Assembly (NCBI GenBank): GCA_041617635.1
Contig: JBFJOO010000005.1
Location: forward strand, 41,019 to 105,018
From: JAABRB01 sp041617635
GTDB lineage: Bacteria; Pseudomonadota; Gammaproteobacteria; Burkholderiales; SG8-39
Direction of reading: 5' to 3'
Length of the DNA: 64,000 nt
The position numbers and the translations under genes are program-made. Shown in pieces: positions 60,496 through 64,000 of this stretch. Position 1 is the stretch's first letter. Every line of letters starts with the position of its first letter. The notes below the pieces were generated by a model. That model was not told the origin of the DNA, searched no databases, and worked only from the letters and a program-made list of their open reading frames with translations.

Positions 60496-61833
60496 TCAGC
60501 CCGCCGCGACCTGGCCGACCAACCAGCGTGCGGTCCGCAGCAGCCGCGCGTCGCCGTTGCGACGCCCCACGAGCTGCACGCCGAGCGGCAAGCCGTTCTC
60601 GCCGCGCATCAGCGGCAGGCTGATCGCCGGCATTCCGGCAAGCGTCCACAGCGTGCAGAAGGCCGGATCGCCGGTGGCTGCTATGCCTTTCGGCGCCGTG
60701 CCCGCCGCCGCCGGCGTGAGGATCGCGTCGCAGCGCTCGAAGATCTCCTCGAAGCCGTCGTTGATCAGCGGCGCACGCGCGCACGCGAGCTGATAGTCGA
60801 GCGCACTGATCTCACGCCCCCGGGCGAGCTGCGCGCGAAGCGACTCCGACAGCCGGTCACGACCTTTCTCCCACTCGAGATTCAGGTTGGCCGCCATTTC
60901 CGCTTCCATGATGGTTCGATGCCAGTCGAGCGCCTGGCGTGCCGAATCGGGAAGCTCCACTTCGACCACCCGATCACCGAGCGCTGCGACGAGCTCCGCG
61001 AACGCCTCCCGCGTCTCCGCCTCGGCGCGGTCCCAGGCGGGGCCCTTCACGTAGGCGAGCATCGGCGTGAACGGTGGCGCCTCGGCCGCCTGCGCGACGA
61101 ACGGGATGCGCGCGCGCACCCGGGTGTCCGGATCGCGCGCGTCGTGACCGACGAGCTGCTCGGCGACGAGCGCGACGTCCTCGAGGGTCCGCGCAAAGAT
61201 CCCGACATGGTCGAGCGTGCGCGACAGCCTGAGCACGCCCCCGCGCGGGACGAGCCCATGCGTTGGCTTGAACCCGTAAACGCCGCAGAAGGAGGCTGGC
61301 CGGATCACCGAGCCATTGGTCTGGGTGCCGAGCGCGACCGGCACCATGCCGGCGGCAACCGACGCGGCCGACCCGCTCGAGGACCCGCCTGGCGTGTGCG
61401 CCGGGTTGTGCGGATTGCGCGTCTTGCCGGGCGTATACGTGGCGAACTCGGTGGTGACCGTCTTGCCCTGGATCACCGCGCCCGCGGCGCGCAGCCAGGC
61501 GACCGCAGTCGCATCGTGCGCCGGCATGCGGCCCGCGTGGAGCACGCTGCCGTCCTCGGTGGGCATGTCACCGGTGTCGAAAATGTCCTTGATGCCGACG
61601 GGAATCCCATGCAGCGGCCCGACGGCCCGTCCCTCGCTGCGGTCCGCGTCACGCGCGCGCGCCTGCGTGAGCGCGTGCTCGGGATCCAGAAACGCCCAGG
61701 CTTGCACGTCGGGGTCCGCTTCGCGCACCCGCGCGAGGCAGGCCTCGGCGAGCTGCTGGGCGCTGACCGCGCCCTCGCGAATTGCGCGCGCGGCGTCGGT
61801 TGCCGAGAGCCAGGCAAGTTGCGTCGCGTCCAT
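60496..61833 (-). CDS. Amidase-signature-family hydrolase
   Basis: A 445-residue amidase. The Ser-cisSer-Lys triad is visible: Lys in IPVGIKDIFDT, then GGSSSGSAASVAAG, with the nucleophile region LGTQTNGSVIRPASFCG. It has no C-terminal GatA tail and no gatB/gatC neighbours, so it is a free amidase rather than the tRNA amidotransferase. It starts 4 bp after the dctM stop, in the TRAP transporter operon, which suggests it acts on the imported compound. Confidence 0.87.
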   Translation of the reverse strand: MDATQLAWLSATDAARAIREGAVSAQQLAEACLARVREADPDVQAWAFLDPEHALTQARARDADRSEGRAVGPLHGIPVGIKDIFDTGDMPTEDGSVLHAGRMPAHDATAVAWLRAAGAVIQGKTVTTEFATYTPGKTRNPHNPAHTPGGSSSGSAASVAAGMVPVALGTQTNGSVIRPASFCGVYGFKPTHGLVPRGGVLRLSRTLDHVGIFARTLEDVALVAEQLVGHDARDPDTRVRARIPFVAQAAEAPPFTPMLAYVKGPAWDRAEAETREAFAELVAALGDRVVEVELPDSARQALDWHRTIMEAEMAANLNLEWEKGRDRLSESLRAQLARGREISALDYQLACARAPLINDGFEEIFERCDAILTPAAAGTAPKGIAATGDPAFCTLWTLAGMPAISLPLMRGENGLPLGVQLVGRRNGDARLLRTARWLVGQVAAG

Positions 61834-61837
61834 GCCC

Positions 61838-63184
61838 TCACCTCCCGTAGATGAGGCCCGGCAGCCAGAACATGGTCTGCGGAATCGTGTACACCGCGAT
61901 CATGGTGATGAATACCATGAAGAGGAACGGGAAACAGCCCTTGAAGATCGTCCACAGCTCCACGTGCGGCGGCGCGATGCCTTTCAGATAGTACGCCGAC
62001 ATCGCCATCGGCGGGGTGAGGAACGAGGTCTGCAGGTTGAGCGCCACCAGGATGCCGAACATCATCGGGTCGACGTTGAAGTGCGGCAGCAGCGGTAGGA
62101 AGATCGGCACGAAGATGATGATGATCTCGCTCCACTCCAGCGGCCAGCCGAGCAGGAAGATGATCATCTGCGAGAGGATCAGGAACATGACCGGATTGAG
62201 GTCGAGTCCGAGGACGAACTCCTTGATCAGGCCCTCGCCGCCCAGGTACGAGAACACCGACGAGAAGGTCCAGGAGCCGACGAAGAGGAAGCACACCATC
62301 GCCGAGGTGCGCGCCGTGAGGTAGACCGCCTCCTGGAGGCGGTGCCACGTTAGCGCCCGGTAGGCTGCCGCCAGGACCAGGCTGCCGAGCGCGCCGACCG
62401 CCGCCGCCTCCGTGGGCGTCGCCAAGCCGAAGAGGATCGAGCCGAGCACTGACATGATCAGCACCGCGAGCGGCACGAACGCCTGCGCGAGCAGCAGAAA
62501 TGCCTTGCTCCACGGCACGTTGCTCTCTTCTTTGGGCAACGGCGGCGTGAGCTTGGGATTGATCGTCGCGCGCCCGATCACGTAGAGCACGTAGAGCCCG
62601 GCGAGCAGGAAGCCGGGAATGAGCGCGGCGGCGTACAGCCGCACCACCGAAACCGAGGCGGTGGCCGAGTACACGATCAGCATGATCGAGGGCGGGATCA
62701 GGATGCCGAGCGTGCCACCGGCGCAGATCACCCCCGCCGACAGCCGCTGATCGTAGCCGGCCTTGAGCATCGCCGGAAAGGCGAGCAGCCCCATCAGCGT
62801 CACGACCGCGCCGACGATCCCGGTGGCGGTGGCGAACATCGCGCAGGTCAATAGCGCCGCGACTGCCATGGCGCCCGGAATATGGCGCAGGGCGACCTGG
62901 AGGCTGTAGAACAGCCGGTCGAGGATGTTGGAGCGCTCGACCACGTAGCCCATGAAGAGAAAGAGCGGCACGGCAACGAGCACGTCGTTGCTCATGATGC
63001 TCCAGGTGTTCTGCGTCAGCAGGTAGAAGATCCGGTTGTCGAAGAACTCGGCGCCGGCCTGGTAATACGCGTAGTACCCGAAGCCGACGGCCATTCCCAT
63101 CAGCGTGAACGCGATGGGAAATCCGAGCAGGATGACGAAAATGAAGAGCCCCAGCATGACCAGGGCAAGGACCGGATCGCTCAT
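61838..63184 (-). CDS. dctM: TRAP transporter large permease (DctM type)
   Basis: A 448-residue protein with about twelve hydrophobic segments. Family signatures are FDNRIFYLLTQNTWSIMSNDVLVAVPLFLFMG, GGTLGILIPPSIMLIVYS and GLATPTEAAAVGALGSLV. It works with DctQ as a sodium-coupled importer fed by a periplasmic binding protein. It overlaps dctQ by 4 bp. Confidence 0.93.
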   Translation of the reverse strand: MSDPVLALVMLGLFIFVILLGFPIAFTLMGMAVGFGYYAYYQAGAEFFDNRIFYLLTQNTWSIMSNDVLVAVPLFLFMGYVVERSNILDRLFYSLQVALRHIPGAMAVAALLTCAMFATATGIVGAVVTLMGLLAFPAMLKAGYDQRLSAGVICAGGTLGILIPPSIMLIVYSATASVSVVRLYAAALIPGFLLAGLYVLYVIGRATINPKLTPPLPKEESNVPWSKAFLLLAQAFVPLAVLIMSVLGSILFGLATPTEAAAVGALGSLVLAAAYRALTWHRLQEAVYLTARTSAMVCFLFVGSWTFSSVFSYLGGEGLIKEFVLGLDLNPVMFLILSQMIIFLLGWPLEWSEIIIIFVPIFLPLLPHFNVDPMMFGILVALNLQTSFLTPPMAMSAYYLKGIAPPHVELWTIFKGCFPFLFMVFITMIAVYTIPQTMFWLPGLIYGR

Positions 63185-63777
63185 TGCGAGCCCTCCTTCG
63201 CGCCCGGTTTCGCGCTGGCGTGCTGCTTTGCGAGCACTTCCTCGAGTTCCTCGACGTCATGCAGCCGCGCGGGCCACTCACCCTCGCGGATGCACACGAC
63301 GCAGCGCAGCACCTCAGCAAGCCCCTGCAGCGCGAGCAGGCCGCCTCCGAATGGAATGAGGAGCTTCAGCTGCCAGACCGGGATGCCGGCCGGGCTGTTG
63401 ACGCTCACCTCCTGGATCTTGGCTGCGTCGTAGCCGTACTGCCACCCTGAGTAGACGAGTGCTAGGACGCCGGGAAAGAAGAAGAGAATGTAGAGCGCCA
63501 GCTCCACGCACGCCTGCGTGCGCGGGCGCCACGTCTGGTAGAGAAAATCGCCGCGCACGTGACCGTTGCGCGAAAGCGTGTACGCACCGGCCATGAAGAA
63601 CAGGGCGCCGTACATGAGGTAGCTGAAGTCGAACGCCCAGCTCGTGGGGTTGTTGAGGACATAGCGGACGAACACCTCGTACGACGTGCCGAGGGTGAGG
63701 ATCATGATGCACCAGGCGAAGGCGTGCCCGACCGTCCGGCTCAGCACGTCGATTCCGCGGATGAAGCGAGTGACCAT
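63181..63777 (-). CDS. dctQ: TRAP transporter small permease (DctQ type)
   Basis: A 198-residue protein with four membrane helices (VGHAFAWCIMILTLGTSYEVFVRY, SYLMYGALFFMAGAYTLSRNGHVRGDF, LALYILFFFPGVLALVYSGWQYG, WQLKLLIPFGGGLLALQGLAEVL). The C-terminal tail is charged and cytoplasmic. It lies between the binding-protein gene and dctM, the usual DctP-Q-M order. Confidence 0.9.
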   Translation of the reverse strand: MVTRFIRGIDVLSRTVGHAFAWCIMILTLGTSYEVFVRYVLNNPTSWAFDFSYLMYGALFFMAGAYTLSRNGHVRGDFLYQTWRPRTQACVELALYILFFFPGVLALVYSGWQYGYDAAKIQEVSVNSPAGIPVWQLKLLIPFGGGLLALQGLAEVLRCVVCIREGEWPARLHDVEELEEVLAKQHASAKPGAKEGSQ

Positions 63778-63820
63778 GGCTCGGCCTCTCCAGCAGCTCT
63801 AAAAACTCTAACAACTAAAT

Positions 63821-63846
63821 GGGGCGGCACCCGAAGGCGCCGCCCC
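63821..63846 (-). terminator. Attenuator-type terminator between dctP and dctQ
   Basis: An 8-bp perfect stem GGGGCGGC/GCCGCCCC, extended inside by CC/GG, is followed on the minus strand by T-rich sequence (ATTTAGTTGTTAGAGTTTTT). It would stop most transcripts after the binding-protein gene, giving much more DctP than permease. Confidence 0.7.
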
Positions 63847-63868
63847 AGTCACGGATGATTCCGGAACC

Positions 63869-64000
63869 TTAGGCGGTCGGCAGCTTGGTCTTGAAGACGT
63901 GCTCGTAGCCCAGCTTGTATTCCGCGTCGTTCAGGAACCAGTAGTACGCGACGCGCTTGGCCCAGTCACGCTGGGAGTCGACCACCTTCTTGAAGAACGG
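63869..64000 (-). CDS. dctP: TRAP transporter substrate-binding protein, C-terminal part
   Basis: The last 43 codons (PFFKKVVDSQRDWAKR... ending KTKLPTA) are visible; the gene continues past the window. The SQRDWAKRVAYYWF segment is typical of the C-terminus of DctP proteins of the dicarboxylate/keto-acid group. It is the first gene of the TRAP set with dctQ and dctM. The substrate cannot be read from this fragment. Confidence 0.75.
   Translation of the reverse strand, partial: PFFKKVVDSQRDWAKRVAYYWFLNDAEYKLGYEHVFKTKLPTA

Noticed and set aside
60496..61833. Assignment as GatA of the tRNA amidotransferase.
   Set aside because: No gatB or gatC nearby and the gene lies in a TRAP transporter unit; a free amidase is more likely.

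Overview
The window comes from a GC-rich (roughly two-thirds GC by eye) chromosome, most likely of a betaproteobacterium. This is inferred from conserved gene neighbourhoods: glnE / yhdP / nitrilase / tldD; hda / HAD phosphatase / pcnB / folK / panCD; birA / coaX / SPOR protein; and rsmI divergent from lpoA-yraN-diaA-dolP. Most of the DNA is housekeeping chromosome. No tRNA, rRNA operon, insertion sequence, prophage or CRISPR array was seen.

Layout. 1-1.6 kb: the end of a complex I/hydrogenase-like operon whose large subunit has lost its metal-binding cysteines. 1.6-6 kb: small exported proteins (two DsrE-like, an orphan binding protein, a deaminase), acylphosphatase and a membrane protein. 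6-12 kb: dnaE, two DUF4124-type small proteins, purM. 12-19 kb: one tightly coupled plus-strand operon, hda-HAD-btuC-btuD-pcnB-folK-dNK-panC-panD, with a B12/iron-type ABC transporter wedged in and no panB. 19-26 kb: tldD, nitrilase and yhdP on the minus strand, divergent from glnE. 28-36 kb: ilvE, a CHCC zinc protein, waaF, ybiB, a glutathionyl-hydroquinone-reductase fusion divergent from a LysR regulator, and a DadA-like oxidase.

36.4-43.1 kb is the most unusual part: seven closely packed minus-strand genes that look like a private type II fatty-acid system. They encode an enoyl reductase (FabL type), ketoreductase, a long AcpXL-like carrier protein, a double-hotdog dehydratase, a ketosynthase, a ketosynthase-like chain-length factor lacking catalytic residues, and a fusion of a phosphopantetheinyl transferase to an LpxL-type acyltransferase. 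The set recalls the rhizobial acpXL-lpxXL very-long-chain fatty-acid cluster but has different parts. Just upstream lie the RNase P RNA gene and, divergent from it, a candidate small RNA with its own promoter and terminator.

44-54 kb: DUF3025/pyrC, rsmI and the lpoA-yraN-diaA-dolP operon, a CarH/LitR-like B12-binding MerR regulator that shares a duplicated 13-bp palindromic operator with a divergent small exported protein, hldE2 and birA-coaX-SPOR. 54-64 kb: an orphan UgpB-like binding protein, phosphomannomutase, YheT hydrolase, a small CbiX, a tandem universal stress protein, and an amidase next to a TRAP transporter whose binding-protein gene runs off the window.

All family assignments come from reading the translated sequences and recalled family motifs; no database search was run.
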